Assembly: GCA_030765045.1 (NCBI GenBank)
Contig: CM060963.1
Location: forward strand, 69,791,117 to 69,855,116
DNA: 64,000 nucleotides
Source: Tenodera sinensis
Taxonomy: Eukaryota > Arthropoda > Insecta > Mantodea > Mantidae
Direction: 5' to 3'
The position numbers and the translations under genes are program-made. Every line of letters begins with the position of its first letter. The first letter of the stretch is position 1. The notes beneath the pieces are model-generated. The model did not search any database, was not told the origin of the DNA, and worked only from the letters and a program-made list of their open reading frames with translations. Positions 44,342 to 55,300 of the stretch are shown here, in pieces.

Positions 44342-44407
44342 CACATTTTTGTACCAGAAAGGATCTCATGACGAAACAGGGATCACCTCACTGCAGGATA
44401 TTGCTCA

Positions 44408-44725
44408 ATGTTTGCGCAGGGAAGAATTAAAATACCACATCTAGATGCAGCGACTTCTACCGGATCACGTAAGGACTCTCCATGTCCCAAATCCGGCGTT
44501 TCCATATCAGCAGCAAAACAGCTCCTAGTCAATCCTAGTTATTTGGATACACTTTACACCAGCGATGCACAAGAACCCTTACCAGCAGCCGTTCAGGAGC
44601 AAATCTTGCTACCTCCTAATATTTCCCCAACCTCAATTACACCCACCATCCTGCAAACCCCACATCCGTCATTTCAGTGGTTAAGTCCTGACAAGAGCAG
44701 GTATAGCTGGCGCATTCGATTTTGA
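44408..44725 (+). repeat. Repeat E copy overlapping a 105-codon ORF
   Basis: 44560-44715 is the plus-strand counterpart of 26200-26400 (shared 'aggagcaaatcttgctacct', 'ctgcaaaccccacat', 'agtggttaagtcctgacaag'). The ORF begins upstream of the repeat (FAQGRIKIPHLDAATSTGSR) and ends in it. Because half of it is interspersed repeat with no recognised domain, I do not call it a gene. Confidence 0.6.
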
Positions 44726-44874
44726 ACACTGACTTTCGTCCAGAGTTGGCGAACTAGGATCATGTCTCTCTTTCTATCTCCTGTACTAAGCGAACTTATC
44801 TCTCGTGTTACTTGGTGCAAGACACGTATGAAATAAACAGTCCAGTGATATTTTAGGGGGTGACAACATTGCAA

Positions 44875-47245
44875 TGAGATAACACTGCTATTGAATGCAA
44901 CAATGGTTATGAGGAAATAGCAGAACTTTTAAAGGCTATTCTAAAACGATGCGGTATTGTAAATGTTAAGTTTGTATATAAGGATGTCAGGCACAAAGTG
45001 ATGACTACAAAGCAATCTTTACTGTTAAGCAAGAAGAGTTAATCCTTAGCATGATTGTGCCATTGGGAATGCTCTATAGGAGGAATGTATATCAAGGACT
45101 GACTTGGCAAACATTTAAGGAATAGTGCCTTTTTGGTTTAGCAAATTATGTTCTAATAGTAAACTGTGTTCTGTTTGGCAAATTTCAAATGGATACTCTT
45201 GAAGAGCAATTCAGTCATTCCTGCCAGGTCTTTGGAAAGAATAGAATTAAAAATCTAATTTGCATAAAAATGGCAACATTATCATAGGAAACTTAAATGT
45301 GGGCTCAGATTCTGAAAACAAAAATGCTCTATCTTGCCTGCCTTTTTATGACATAGTGATTCAAATTCCAAAATAATGATGTAAAGCCTATATGTTTTGT
45401 TTTACATTGCAGGTTACACTGCTTTCTTTCAAAGTAGCATACAGAATATTACCAAATGCATTGAATTAGTGCTTCTAAATAACACTTTAGAATATTAATT
45501 TGAAGGTGCAGCAAGGCTGATTAATTCCTTAAGTAGAGAGAGAAATTTATATGTAGTATAAAAGTAACATTATGTGCTCACCTGTTTCAGGGCTTGGTCA
45601 AAGAGGGTTATGATAGTTTTATTAAAATTAATAATCATCTGGCCTTACTGAACAACTTGTGTACTCTTTAACATAGTAAATATGGACAAAATAAGGTAAA
45701 GATTATCAATCAATGGAATCGTAAATTTGAAAGCATAGTACTTACCAAATTATTCTAAATAGTTACTCCAAAATAATAACAGCATAAGAAACTGGTAAAA
45801 GAAAAAGAAACTGGCCAGTGTGTGAGTTACAGTAATTTGTGTTTGCATTAAGAAGGAAACAACCCTTTCAGATTTTCTATGATATTTACATAGAATAATG
45901 TTCTTCTTTTTCTATGCAATGTGAATTGTTACAAGGTAAGTGGAGTGAGAGAGATAGAGAGAGAGGGATTGTTTTATATTATATATTTTATAATGAACGC
46001 AGGCTGACTTTGCCTTCACAGCATATACTGCAGTATTTTTACTCTTTTTACTAAACTAATAAATATGTGGCAAGCTTCAATATTTTATCAGTAGTATTTA
46101 TTTTTTATTTTGATATTTATTTTGTTCTAATCTTACACATTTGAGCTATCCTTGAATTGGGCCCTAGCCCTTTTATCTTGGACAGCTCTTTGCAATGCAT
46201 ACAATTAGATTTATCACTGGGCATGATAATATTATCAAGTTCAGAGGAGGGGTTGTTAGCTTTTATTTTCACTATAGTTTTCAGTAACTGAAAAAAGAAC
46301 TTTCATGAAAGTTTCTCAGTGTGTGATGACTGGTACAATGGTAAAGGATGAACAAAAATGCTTCAGTGAATTAAATTAGTGCAGAATATTGTAATCATTA
46401 TTATACATTCATAGTTTTGAGTGGAATATACTTATATCCCAACAATGCCCCTTTGTACAGTTTTGCAACATTTAATTTCGATATGTGTTGAAATAAAATA
46501 TATACAGCATGTGAACACATTCTTACATACTGCATCTGTGACCAAATGGATGATTCCTAATAACTTTAAATGTTTAGTATTTGTATCATGTAGCTGTTTA
46601 TTTTACTTGAATTTTTAACTGAAGTTCCAAACACAGAATTACATAAAATGAGTTTAGTGAAAAGTATACCTTGACCTAAAACTAGCAGCTTAATAATTAT
46701 ATTTAAAATAATGTTTTGGAGTGACACAGATGATTAAGATTACTCATAAGTGGTTTATTGTGCCACTGTTTTTATAAACATGACAACTCACTCCTTTTTA
46801 TACTTGTGTGCTTGCTTTTGTGGAAATTTCCCTATTCTCAAAAACGTTTCTCATAATAAATAGGAGTTACATTTATATGGACCTATATAGTTTGGTTGTT
46901 TAGTTAAATGTATAGCAGGTATGTTCTGTTTTAATTTCTACACCTGTAAGTATTATCAAAACATTTATTACTCTGGTAACTAATTGTTTAATAGGATTAG
47001 AGCAACTAGAGCTGCACTAACTTTTTATTTATAGAACATATTATGTTTTCAAATTTAATACATGCACAAGAAATATACTTTGTCACAATTTTGTAATAAA
47101 ATATACTGAATTATTATCCTTACTTCAATGCCATCTTTGTCTTTTTGATTGGAAACTGTGGAATTCGCTGCCAAGATATTGAAATCAGCGCTCAAATCTT
47201 CAGTCCCATTATTTCACTTGAACTATTTTATCAGTTGTGTGTTGG
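44875..47245. other. Quiet AT-rich intergenic or intronic DNA, 2.4 kb
   Basis: No family A copies, SINEs, LINE relics or coding frames recognised; a short (GA)n lies at about 45949-45965. It is one of the longest repeat-poor stretches, which fits intron, UTR or intergenic DNA. Confidence 0.45.
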
Positions 47246-47682
47246 ATTTCATGCACCTTTTGCGGGCCTACGTCGTTGCATATTTGCTATGTAATGCATT
47301 CTCAGCACTGTCTCTGATAGTAACTTATCAAGCATATCTTTGATCGTAATTTCAAATTCCTGGTTGTTCTTTCTCAGCTTCTCTATAAGATTGCGTCGAT
47401 GCCTCACTCTCTCCCTGACTTCTTTCAGCAGCATAATCCACTCCTGGTATTTGGGTCCTTCATTGGTTACCAACTTATTCTGCAGACCTTACTTGTTATT
47501 TCTCTTCTTCAGGTAAACTTTCTTCCTCGTGCAAATGCCTGTCTTTCAACAATCTGCAATACTCAGGACGGTTGTAATGCCTTTTCCTATGCAAACAAAT
47601 ATTGCAAAAACAATTAATTTCAAGCTTTCTGCACGAACGGTTCAGTTCTCCTCGTAATAAATTTGTATTTTTCAACTGTTTG

Positions 47683-47688
47683 GTATCT

Positions 47689-47734
<46 letters not shown>

Positions 47735-49379
47735 TTATTGAAATCGATCAGCAATAATGCTTTTACAGATTTGTGAGAATAACATAAAATACAGAACATT
47801 ATAAAGTTGTTAAGGTTGGCTACATCAATGTAGCTCCTCGAACATAATTTGTTTCATAAAGGAGGAAGTAATATAATAGATCGCATATACAAGGTAAATG
47901 TGTAGGAGAACATTTTAAACATTTTGTGAAAAAATTAAAGGTCGGAGTCTTCTGAGCTTGAGGTCGAACTGAGCAGGATATCTTGAGGCAAGCGTTTACG
48001 AAGGCGTGTTGGCCGGCGTGTTCTGACGCCGAGATGGTATTTTACAGCTCCAGGAACCTCTTGTAGGCGTATGAAAAAGCGGCGTGCTGTTTGGCGTATG
48101 AACTGTGATATGGGGAGAAGGCCTAGTTCTTGATGTAGCTGTTGGTTGCGCACAAACCAGGGAGCATTAGTAGCGAGTCGTATCACCTTGTTTTGAATTA
48201 CCTGTAATCGATGTAGGTGTGATTTACAAGTACCACCCCAAATAGGAGCAGCATAAGTGAGAATAAGGCGAATAAGGGAACGATAGAGTAATAAACTGGA
48301 ATCAAGTCCAAGAGAACTGCGTCTATTGAGTAGTGGATAAAGTTGAGAAAGCCGGGCTGAAGCAAGGTTAACAGTACGATTGATATGCGGACGCCAGGTA
48401 AGGCTAGTGTCAAATAACACCCCAAGATACTTCACTGGAACATTAGAAGGTAACCAAGGAATACATGTGTTATGAATATACAAAGGTGGGGGTGTACGAA
48501 TAATACGAAGAGAGAAAATTTTTGCCTCTGTTTTATTAGGGTTTAAAGAAAGGCGCCAGGTGGAACACCATTGTATAAGTGAGTTCAAGGATTCTTGTAA
48601 GGTAGCAATAGCAATATGAAGGTCATGATTGGAGTAATAAAGAACTGTGTCGTCAGCATATAAAGCCACTTCAGTATGTTCGAAGATTGGAAGATCCGAA
48701 GTATAAACGTTAAATAGAAGTGGAGCTAAGATGGAGCCCTGAGGGACACCAGCCTGAATGGATTTCAGTGAAGAAGAGGTGCCACCTATGCAGACCATAA
48801 ACTTTCGATTTGAAAGATAACTAGAAATAATATTTAGTAAGTATTGTGGAAGACCTATACGAAACAGTTTCAGTATAAGTCCATCATGCCACACTTTATC
48901 AAAAGCCTGAGCGATATCCAAAAAAACAGACGGTGTGTATTGTCGATTTTCAAAGCCATTAGCAATAGCTTGAGTGAATCGAAGCAGTTGGTGAGTAACA
49001 GAGTGATGTGGTCTAAAGCCAAATTGAAATGGAGGTATGACATTATTACTAAAGATAAATTTAGATAAACGACGATGAAGAACCTTCTCTAAAAGCTTTG
49101 AAAGAGTTGGTAGTAAACTAATTGGACGGTAACTTGATGGTAAATGCTGAGGCTTATTGGGTTTGTGAAAGACAATAATTTGAGCAAGTTTCCAAGAGGT
49201 GGGAAAATGGCCAAGGCGTAATGCAGAGTTCATAATAGAAGAAAGGTAAGCTAGGGCCTTTTTCGTGAGTTTCTTTAATACAATGTTTGGTACCAAATCG
49301 TGTCCGGGAGATTTTTTATTCCGAAGGCGAGAAATAAAAAACGATAATTCTCTAGGACTGGTAAAAGATGTATCTAAGG
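47683..49379 (-). mobile_element. 5'-truncated Jockey-clade LINE insertion with target duplication
   Basis: Element 47693-49369. On the minus strand it starts inside the reverse-transcriptase domain and ends in a 3' UTR and a 37-nt poly(A) tail (T-run 47693-47729). The same GTATCTAAGG lies at 47683-47692 next to the tail and at 49370-49379 at the 5' junction (12 bp if TT is counted), the expected target-site duplication. ORF1, the endonuclease and the start of RT are missing, so this is a typical 5'-truncated, dead-on-arrival copy. The tail is long and the ORF unbroken, so insertion is probably recent. Confidence 0.88.
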
Positions 49380-49422
49380 TTAACATTGTATTGCTAGTCA
49401 TATGTTTGAAACGTGTGAACAA
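47935..49422 (-). CDS. Jockey-clade LINE reverse transcriptase (partial ORF2)
   Basis: 495 codons without a stop. LINE-encoded part begins at about residue 19; residues 1-18 come from the duplicated target and flank. RT blocks in order: NKKSPGHDLVPN (36-47), SYRPISLL (97-104), QFGFRPHHS (133-141), FLDIAQAFDKVWH (167-179, catalytic Asp169), AGVPQGSILAPLLF (224-237), ALYADDTVLY (253-262, catalytic Asp257/Asp258) and KYLGVLFD (331-338). The thumb and C-terminal region follow (YAAPIWGG, IRLATNAPWFVRNQQLHQEL). In a full element this protein copies the LINE RNA at the cut target (target-primed reverse transcription); here endonuclease and ORF1 are absent. The C-terminus ends in a Ser/Asp-rich tail before TAA at 47935-47937. 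The start codon shown is not the native one. Confidence 0.92.
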   Translation of the reverse strand: MFTRFKHMTSNTMLTLDTSFTSPRELSFFISRLRNKKSPGHDLVPNIVLKKLTKKALAYLSSIMNSALRLGHFPTSWKLAQIIVFHKPNKPQHLPSSYRPISLLPTLSKLLEKVLHRRLSKFIFSNNVIPPFQFGFRPHHSVTHQLLRFTQAIANGFENRQYTPSVFLDIAQAFDKVWHDGLILKLFRIGLPQYLLNIISSYLSNRKFMVCIGGTSSSLKSIQAGVPQGSILAPLLFNVYTSDLPIFEHTEVALYADDTVLYYSNHDLHIAIATLQESLNSLIQWCSTWRLSLNPNKTEAKIFSLRIIRTPPPLYIHNTCIPWLPSNVPVKYLGVLFDTSLTWRPHINRTVNLASARLSQLYPLLNRRSSLGLDSSLLLYRSLIRLILTYAAPIWGGTCKSHLHRLQVIQNKVIRLATNAPWFVRNQQLHQELGLLPISQFIRQTARRFFIRLQEVPGAVKYHLGVRTRRPTRLRKRLPQDILLSSTSSSEDSDL

Positions 49423-49509
49423 AGAACAAAACCGTAAGAGAACTTTGGAGTAATCCTTATGCAGAGGATGTTGCGGAATGAAATGTGGAGCAAGTGTGCT
49501 TCATACTTT

Positions 49510-50704
49510 TATATCTCTGTGTTCTGTATAATCCAGTTTTCCTTTGTTTTGTGCCTTCTAGTTTCTATCCTAATAGAGTGTTCTGTGTTTCTATCTGTAC
49601 CGTTGTCCACACAAGAACGAATAAATAAACATGGTGATGAGAACGGTTTTACTCAGTTTCTTTGTACTCACTAATAATCTAATGATCACACAACCTGATG
49701 ATACATCATGATCATCATGTACATATGTAAATCAAAGGAAAATGTGAAATCTGTCAATTCCCAAATGAAGAAGCGTTCGGCCGGAAGAAACAGCATTCTG
49801 AAATCTAATTAGCGGAGCACATTTTTAAGTATGCGCATTCCGGAGAATACGAATACATTAGTTCCTGAATGCAGCAGCTGCACTGTATTCACCACCAGAA
49901 TTAAAGGTAAGAATAAAGATGTGATGTTATTATCGGGTTATTGTGTTTTATTTTAAATATATATGTCTTAAATTACCTATATAGGAATAACTGCATTATT
50001 CTCAGTGTTAATTATGTGTATAGCTTCTAGCTGTGCAATGAAGTGCTATATATGCTCATTATCCTAACCAAACCTTCATAATTCAGTAACCTATATCTTC
50101 TAATTGTGCAATGAAGTGCTATATATGCGCATTATCCTAACCTAACCTCCATGAATTAGAAATCTAAACTTAAATAATGCTTGCATCACTAAATAACGCA
50201 CGTGCGTGCTGTGCTTTAGTTTCTTTTAAATTCTTGGTGCCTCACATTCGCTTGCTCGCATCGCTTACCTCCTTCTGGGCTGCAGTAAGCTTTCTTAAAA
50301 CTGCTGATATGGAGCTAACGGGTAGATGTAGGTATATTTTTTTCAAGAATTGCAATCTTTCTTTCTTTTCATTAAAAATAGTTTACATATTGGGATTATA
50401 TTCCTGAAGTTTCACGCTTCTATCAACACTCGAAGTATTAAAAAATAATTTAAATAGCAATGAATATTAATATGCCACGCCCCATTTTATTTCCTCTTTA
50501 AAAGAGTTTGACAGTTTGTATTTCTTGCTGTCTTGACTGTTAGTTTCCTTAACGTATTGTTTGTACACTTTTAGAAGTCTGTGAATAAGATGACGAAATG
50601 CGTTTATTGAGGTCGCTTTGTTTACTTTTGAAACACCTATGCAACAATGAAAATCAAAGTAAATCTTTAACTCAACTTTTCTACGTTTTACATTTTTCAT
50701 CTTG
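49510..50704. other. No supported gene; imperfect 72-bp duplication
   Basis: 50019-50155 holds two tandem copies of 'cttcta..tgtgcaatgaagtgctatatatg.' followed by CATTATCCTAACC. A 77-codon minus ORF (50467-50700) is Lys-rich but has no recognised domain. Confidence 0.45.
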
Positions 50705-51003
50705 AAGGTGCATTTTCATCAAAACTATTATACGTACAGTTATTAAATTTGGCAGTTTGATAAGAAAAAGGACTCTGCATAATCCTGCAGAACAGAATTT
50801 CAATAAACACTTTAGTTAAACTTTGGTGAGATTTTACTCGAATTGATTCTCAATAATTATGTCAAAGTAACAGTATATTATTTTTATCTCTAAAACAATA
50901 ATGCATATGAAAATTCTGTTCCACAGGGTTATGTTTTGTATGTTGAAGATAACTTATAAAATGTTCAATGATATATCTAAGTACTTTTTGAGAAAATGCA
51001 CCT
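50705..51003. mobile_element. 300-bp foldback/MITE-like element
   Basis: Ends AAGGTGCATTTTCATCAAAA and, on the complement of the right end, AGGTGCATTTTCTCAAAAA. Inside, CATAATCCTGCAGAACAGAA is mirrored by the complement of TTCTGTTCCACAGGGTTATG. The whole unit is therefore an imperfect hairpin with arms of roughly 140 bp. No clear target duplication. Confidence 0.65.
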
Positions 51004-51784
51004 CATTGGTTTTTTAGATAACAAAAAGTACTCAACTCAAAGACAGCAAACAATTCTTTAAAAAATTACACTGCATGTAAACAAGCATTAGTAATTACCG
51101 CACTAAATTTCACTTTTATAAGTTAGAAAATAGAGTTATAAATAATTTTCAATGTGATATTTTTTCCTACGTCCCCCCTTAACCTAATCTAACCTCCTCG
51201 TTATTTTGCTGTTTTATAGGATTTGAGATTTTCAAAGCATTTGACGCTTTACTGTTTTATTTATTCATGTTCGCAGGTTGCTGCACGTCACTGATATCTT
51301 CCTCGGCGTTTACATTCAGATTTTGATATTTACAATTAGGTAGAAGCAATTTTTAGCCAGATAGATACTGTAAACGAAGTTTGCGATTAAGTTACATAAT
51401 AAGGACGACATTGCAACGCCGATACTTCAACATCTCACGTCTGGCACACGACCACCACGTGGCTGTGGTGGGAGGATCAGAGTAGCCTAACCCCTTACCC
51501 GTCCTTCAAGTCCTGGCCGAAAAGAATGCGAATGGACAGTGTGTAGAAAACTGCGTACGCGGGAGAGTGCCTAACTATTTAAGTGGAGTCACCTAGTTAC
51601 CTGGATCGTTGGCGTTTAGCTACACTGATGTTTCGGCTGCACTCTATCGTCATTTGGCCCTTCTTATAAAGGCATCCCTGGGCTATGTTTGTAGTTCAGG
51701 GTTCCCAATCTTTCCGTTACGTTTCATATCTTAGTGCCAGGTGTTTGTTAGTGTCATGGCATTTGTGATGTCAGAGCATAGCAG
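51004..51784. other. No supported gene
   Basis: Unassigned. 51460-51680 is less AT-rich but carries no recognisable frame. Confidence 0.35.
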
Positions 51785-51926
51785 GGGCAATGGACACAGT
51801 GAGCAGTTGGTAGAGCACCTGCCTACTGTGCAAGGGTTCCCGGGTTCGATTCCCGGTAGGGGGTGGGGTAGGAATTTTTCTCCACCCAGGATAATTCCTC
51901 ATCCTTTCCTGAGTCTGTAAGTATAA
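51785..51926 (+). repeat. tRNA-derived SINE, Ala-like head (type 5)
   Basis: A-box-like GTGAGCAGTTGGTAGAGCAC and B box CCCGGGTTCGATTCCCGG, then 'attcctcatcctttcctgagtctg'. Same family as 39935-40060. It runs into a type 1 SINE at its 3' side. Confidence 0.75.
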
Positions 51927-52076
51927 TGGCGGCGCCGTGGCTGAGTGGTTAGACCGCTTGCCTACCACCTAGGCGGCACCCCGCATGTGGTATTTGTGGT
52001 GGACGCAGCGGCGTCTGGGCGGGTTTTCTCCGGGTTCTCCGGTTTCCCCCGCCACTTATTCCACCAATTTCTCCAT
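51927..52076 (+). repeat. SINE type 1, 5' half
   Basis: GGCGGCGCCGTGGCTGAGTG GTTAGACCGCTTGCC, then 'ccccgcatgtggtatttgtggtgg', 'tctgggcgggttttctccgggttctccggtttcccccgcc', matching 34588-34831. The B box has a deletion (GGCGGCACCCCGCATG). It stops at CTCCATT, and the missing tail appears at about 52457. Confidence 0.8.
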
Positions 52077-52456
52077 TATCACCCTTCCAGAGGCCCCCTG
52101 CTCCCAACAGGCGTCTGACAGTAGGCACTGGCTTGTAAGTTGTAGAAGGTGTAAGTCGTACATAAGGGGAGGGTAATCAGGGAAAGAAAGAATTAAAACA
52201 ATACACGTTATTTGCAGGTAACCAAGGAAAGAACCTTAGGTACCAATAAAGCACACGATTAGGATCTATAAATGTATTCATGTATTAATTACTATGTATA
52301 CTGTAAAGCACATTAGTGACTTCATATAATTAAACATATTTACATAGATGAATTGTTTGCAATTAAAAGGGGACAAAACCGACAAATGTTGGAAAGATAC
52401 CCTAGATTTAATCCTGGAATGTATCCTTCCCCCCCAATAAAATCCTTTTCTAAATA
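52077..52456. mobile_element. About 380-bp segment splitting a SINE
   Basis: Lies between the 5' and 3' parts of one type 1 SINE. CCATT occurs at both junctions (52073-52077, 52457-52461), possibly a 5-bp target duplication. The segment itself ('cagaggccccctgctccc', 'aggtaccaataaagcacac', 'ccccccaataaaatccttttc') has no recognised domain or TIR. Confidence 0.4.
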
Positions 52457-52600
52457 CCATTTCATTTTATGTATCACTAATGTCACCGCCTGAGGTGCCG
52501 TATGTAATGCAGGAGACCATTAAACACACACGCACGCGCGCGCGCACACACAATCACACACACAAACACAAACACACACACACAAAACCTTACTTATTGT
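52457..52600 (+). repeat. SINE type 1, 3' part and AC-rich tail
   Basis: 'ccatttcattttatgtatcactaatgtcaccgcctgaggtgccg ... gaccattaaacac' matches the type 1 tail, then CACGCACGCGCGCGCGCACA and interrupted CA units. This shows that type 1 SINE tails can also seed AC repeats. Confidence 0.7.
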
Positions 52601-52861
52601 CCTTGAAACAGAATAAGTTTGTTGCACACATGTTTGTTGTACAGTAGTATAAAATATAGTACATAGTATACTATTTTATAGCATGAAATGCCTCGCTATT
52701 AGAATAAATAAAACGAATACAACCAATACAAAGAAGTACAAGCAAAGTGCCACGCCCCCTCTGTACTTAACTCTCTGCTTCACAGATTCACTCTGTGGGC
52801 ATCTCCCGGTATTCTCTCCTCCCTGTTGAGATATCCCAAAAACAACCTTGACATTTCCCCC

Positions 52862-53150
52862 CCCCCCCCCCATTATAGTGCAGTCTGGTTATATTTGGTG
52901 GTATTCCATCCGTCAGGTTGCATTAGTACTGCCAACGGTTCGTACATATAACCATGGTAAAGCTACGGCTATAGTTGGTGCCATTATGTCTGTTATGTTG
53001 CCACAGAAGCCCTTGTTTATGAACCCGTTGCAGAGAGGCCAAGTGATAGATTTTAAAACAAGATCCTGTTTAGACGTCGTATTAATTAGTTAATTAATCT
53101 GTGGACGTACTGCTCCTGTTTGCATGATTTTGTCTTGTATACTTTTAGAG
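52862..53150 (+). repeat. Repeat C (second copy)
   Basis: Partner of 36466-36740. It is preceded by a C-run (52857-52870) just before 'cattatagtgcagtctgg'. Confidence 0.7.
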
Positions 53151-55068
53151 CAGTATATGCAGTTATAGTTACTGTTGTTATTTTGTGTTCGCTACACAGT
53201 AGTGCATTAAATGTATATTATGATATTTAGCGTTGCGAAGTGATTTTATGCAAAAATTTTATTGCAGAACAAGATTTGCCAGAGATGAGTAACGATGTTC
53301 ATGCATTATTGTTTGCAAGCGTGATAATTTAACACGGTGATATTATTTGAAGTTAGAAATGTCTTTATTATGTACGTTGGCAGGACTGCTTTTTGGGATA
53401 CTTTCGTCTACTATTTAGTGTAATGTTGGCCATGTAGAACTCTTGGGAACTGCCGATAAACTGTGTACACTATAGCATGAGTATAGATGACAGCTGAATA
53501 TTTATGCGAGCGAAGGATATCAATATTTCTTTGCTTTTCTTTCGCCCTTTTAACCTAGACTAGAATTACTACAGCTTCTTTATTTCAGGTTTGTGCTGCG
53601 TTACACAACTTAGACCATACTGCTCCAGTTTTACGCCGTGCAAAGTATTCAAGGTTAGAGACATAAAACATACAGATCGCGTGACAAACTCTATGTGGGG
53701 CGGTGCACAGAGAGCATTCAATTTGCCTGTCAGCAAATTCCTTTCACGTCAAACTGAGGGACCCTGTACTAGCTGCTTCTTCAACATTTTGCAGTGCAGT
53801 TCACAGTTCTGCTACTCATCAGTTTTTCTGTAATATTTTAGTGATCACCAAAATTTCTGGTTGTTTAAAAAAAGAACTCCGAATAGTCTGCTTTGAAAAA
53901 CAACACAACTTTATATTATAAATACCTTCACTCCAAGGATTTTCTTGAGTACTGAATTTCAGTCTGAGCATATTAGAGTTCACCTTTTATCTGGTCATTA
54001 CTCCAGTTTATTTCTGTAAGGTACTTTCGTTTATTTCTTTTCTATTTCAACTTTGTTTATAGTCGCCTAACTGCATAGTCATATTGCGACTGTGCACGAA
54101 GTATTTACAAAATGACTGTGTTAATACAATGATACATTCAGTTACAATGTTCCTCAAGACTTAAAAGCTAAACGTTTATAAGTTTGGTTGGCAAGTTTAC
54201 AGTACAGTACTGCCTTAAAAGCAATAGTGATATACTAATATTACAACAATTGAAATACTGAAATGTCTTTTAGGAACTTTAATATGGTGCTGACCATTTT
54301 AGGATCGCTAAGTACACTAGGATCGTCTGCTGGAATCTTGTTCTTCTTCCGTCATTTTGTGTATCCGGAACATTTAGTGAATATGTGCAGTGGTTAAAGC
54401 AGTCTGATACATCTCACATATAGAAGCTGGATCCTTGGATATGATGTGTGAGTGCGTGATTCTGCAATGGCCATTTCTTAGCCTAGTTATATCAAACGTG
54501 TCAAAGTAGCTTGTATGTATTTCTTTTTGAAAATTCTGATACAAAAGGGGTAGAAATTACCTCTGCATGAAAACAGAATTGTAGCAATCTTTATTATTCT
54601 TGATCTGGAGGTAGTTACCACCCCTTTTCACTTATATCCATTACAAAATTAACGTAGTATGCTGATGTGAATAAAAATAATGGAATACAGCTGATTATTT
54701 GGTAATGACAAGTGTATCTCTACACACTGCCAACGTGAACTACTCTGTTCGTCGATCATGATTTCTAGCCGCTGGATTGGTAGGATGCTTTCACTCCTGC
54801 AAAATAAGGACGATCAGTAGAAGAATAACATTACACGCTACGTGGTCTCACTAGCGGAGTACCGCTTTTCGATTTCCTCATAAAACGGATCGTGGTAAAA
54901 GCCAGAGATAAATATCAATATAAAATAAAAATCATAGTAAATGCCATTGTAGACAAATATACGAAACTAATGAGGTAGAAGCCAGAATTAAATCAAGTTC
55001 ACAAAAAGTTCTAAAACGTATGACATCTCAAAATCTATAATTTTAAATTATACATTGATGTTTACCAA
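53151..55068. other. No supported gene
   Basis: AT-rich. A phrase 'gtcgcctaactgcatagtcatattgcgac' (54060) resembles 'gaagtcgcttcaacataaaagtcatatcgcgac' (35090), a possible shared low-copy repeat. No coding feature. Confidence 0.35.
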
Positions 55069-55300
55069 TTATAAAAATTCAAAACTCTTTCGACCACTTG
55101 GATATCGTGCGCCAGGACCTCTGCAAGTTGCGGAGAGTCTCAAAGGTGCGCCACGGAAATACACTGTAACATAGCGTGATGGATCAACAAGTTTGCGACA
55201 CTGTGAGCAAAGAGAGGCAGGCAGCCCTTGCAACGCACAGTACGCAACCCAGCTAAGATCATATCCTCGTGACGAGATACACGAGAGGAGGTTACCCAGT
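55069..55300. other. Unassigned, GC-richer
   Basis: A minus-strand 81-codon ORF (55069-55314) contains CSQCRKLVDPSRYVTVYF but no family is recognised, and it overlaps the start of the adjacent minisatellite. Confidence 0.3.

Larger units (their letters stand above)
47249..49500 (-). pseudogene. Unrecognised ORF pair, split by a LINE insertion
   Basis: Not recognised. If the LINE at 47693-49369 and one duplicate copy are removed, the minus strand stays open for about 100 codons (from about 49500 to 49370, then 47690 to 47515). It reads through KVLLRFCSLFTRFKHM, TSNTMLTLDTKQLKNTNLLR, KLEINCFCNICLHRKRHYNR and PEYCRLLKDRHLHEEES to a stop. In a second frame another 80 codons follow: NKLVTNEGPKYQEWIMLLKE, RERVRHRRNLIEKLRKNNQE, TIKDMLDKLLSETVLRMHYI, charged and coiled-coil-like, ending at 47249. 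The frame break and stop may mean pseudogene, an unseen intron or chance. No start or splice sites are convincing. Confidence 0.3.

Noticed and set aside
47683..47729. T-run at 47693-47729 as a simple repeat
   Set aside because: It is the poly(A) tail of the minus-strand LINE, supported by the flanking duplication.
50080..50152. Telomere-like CCTAACCTAACC
   Set aside because: Only two units (insect telomeres are long TTAGG arrays) within an imperfect local duplication; CCTAACCTAACC is common in insect DNA.
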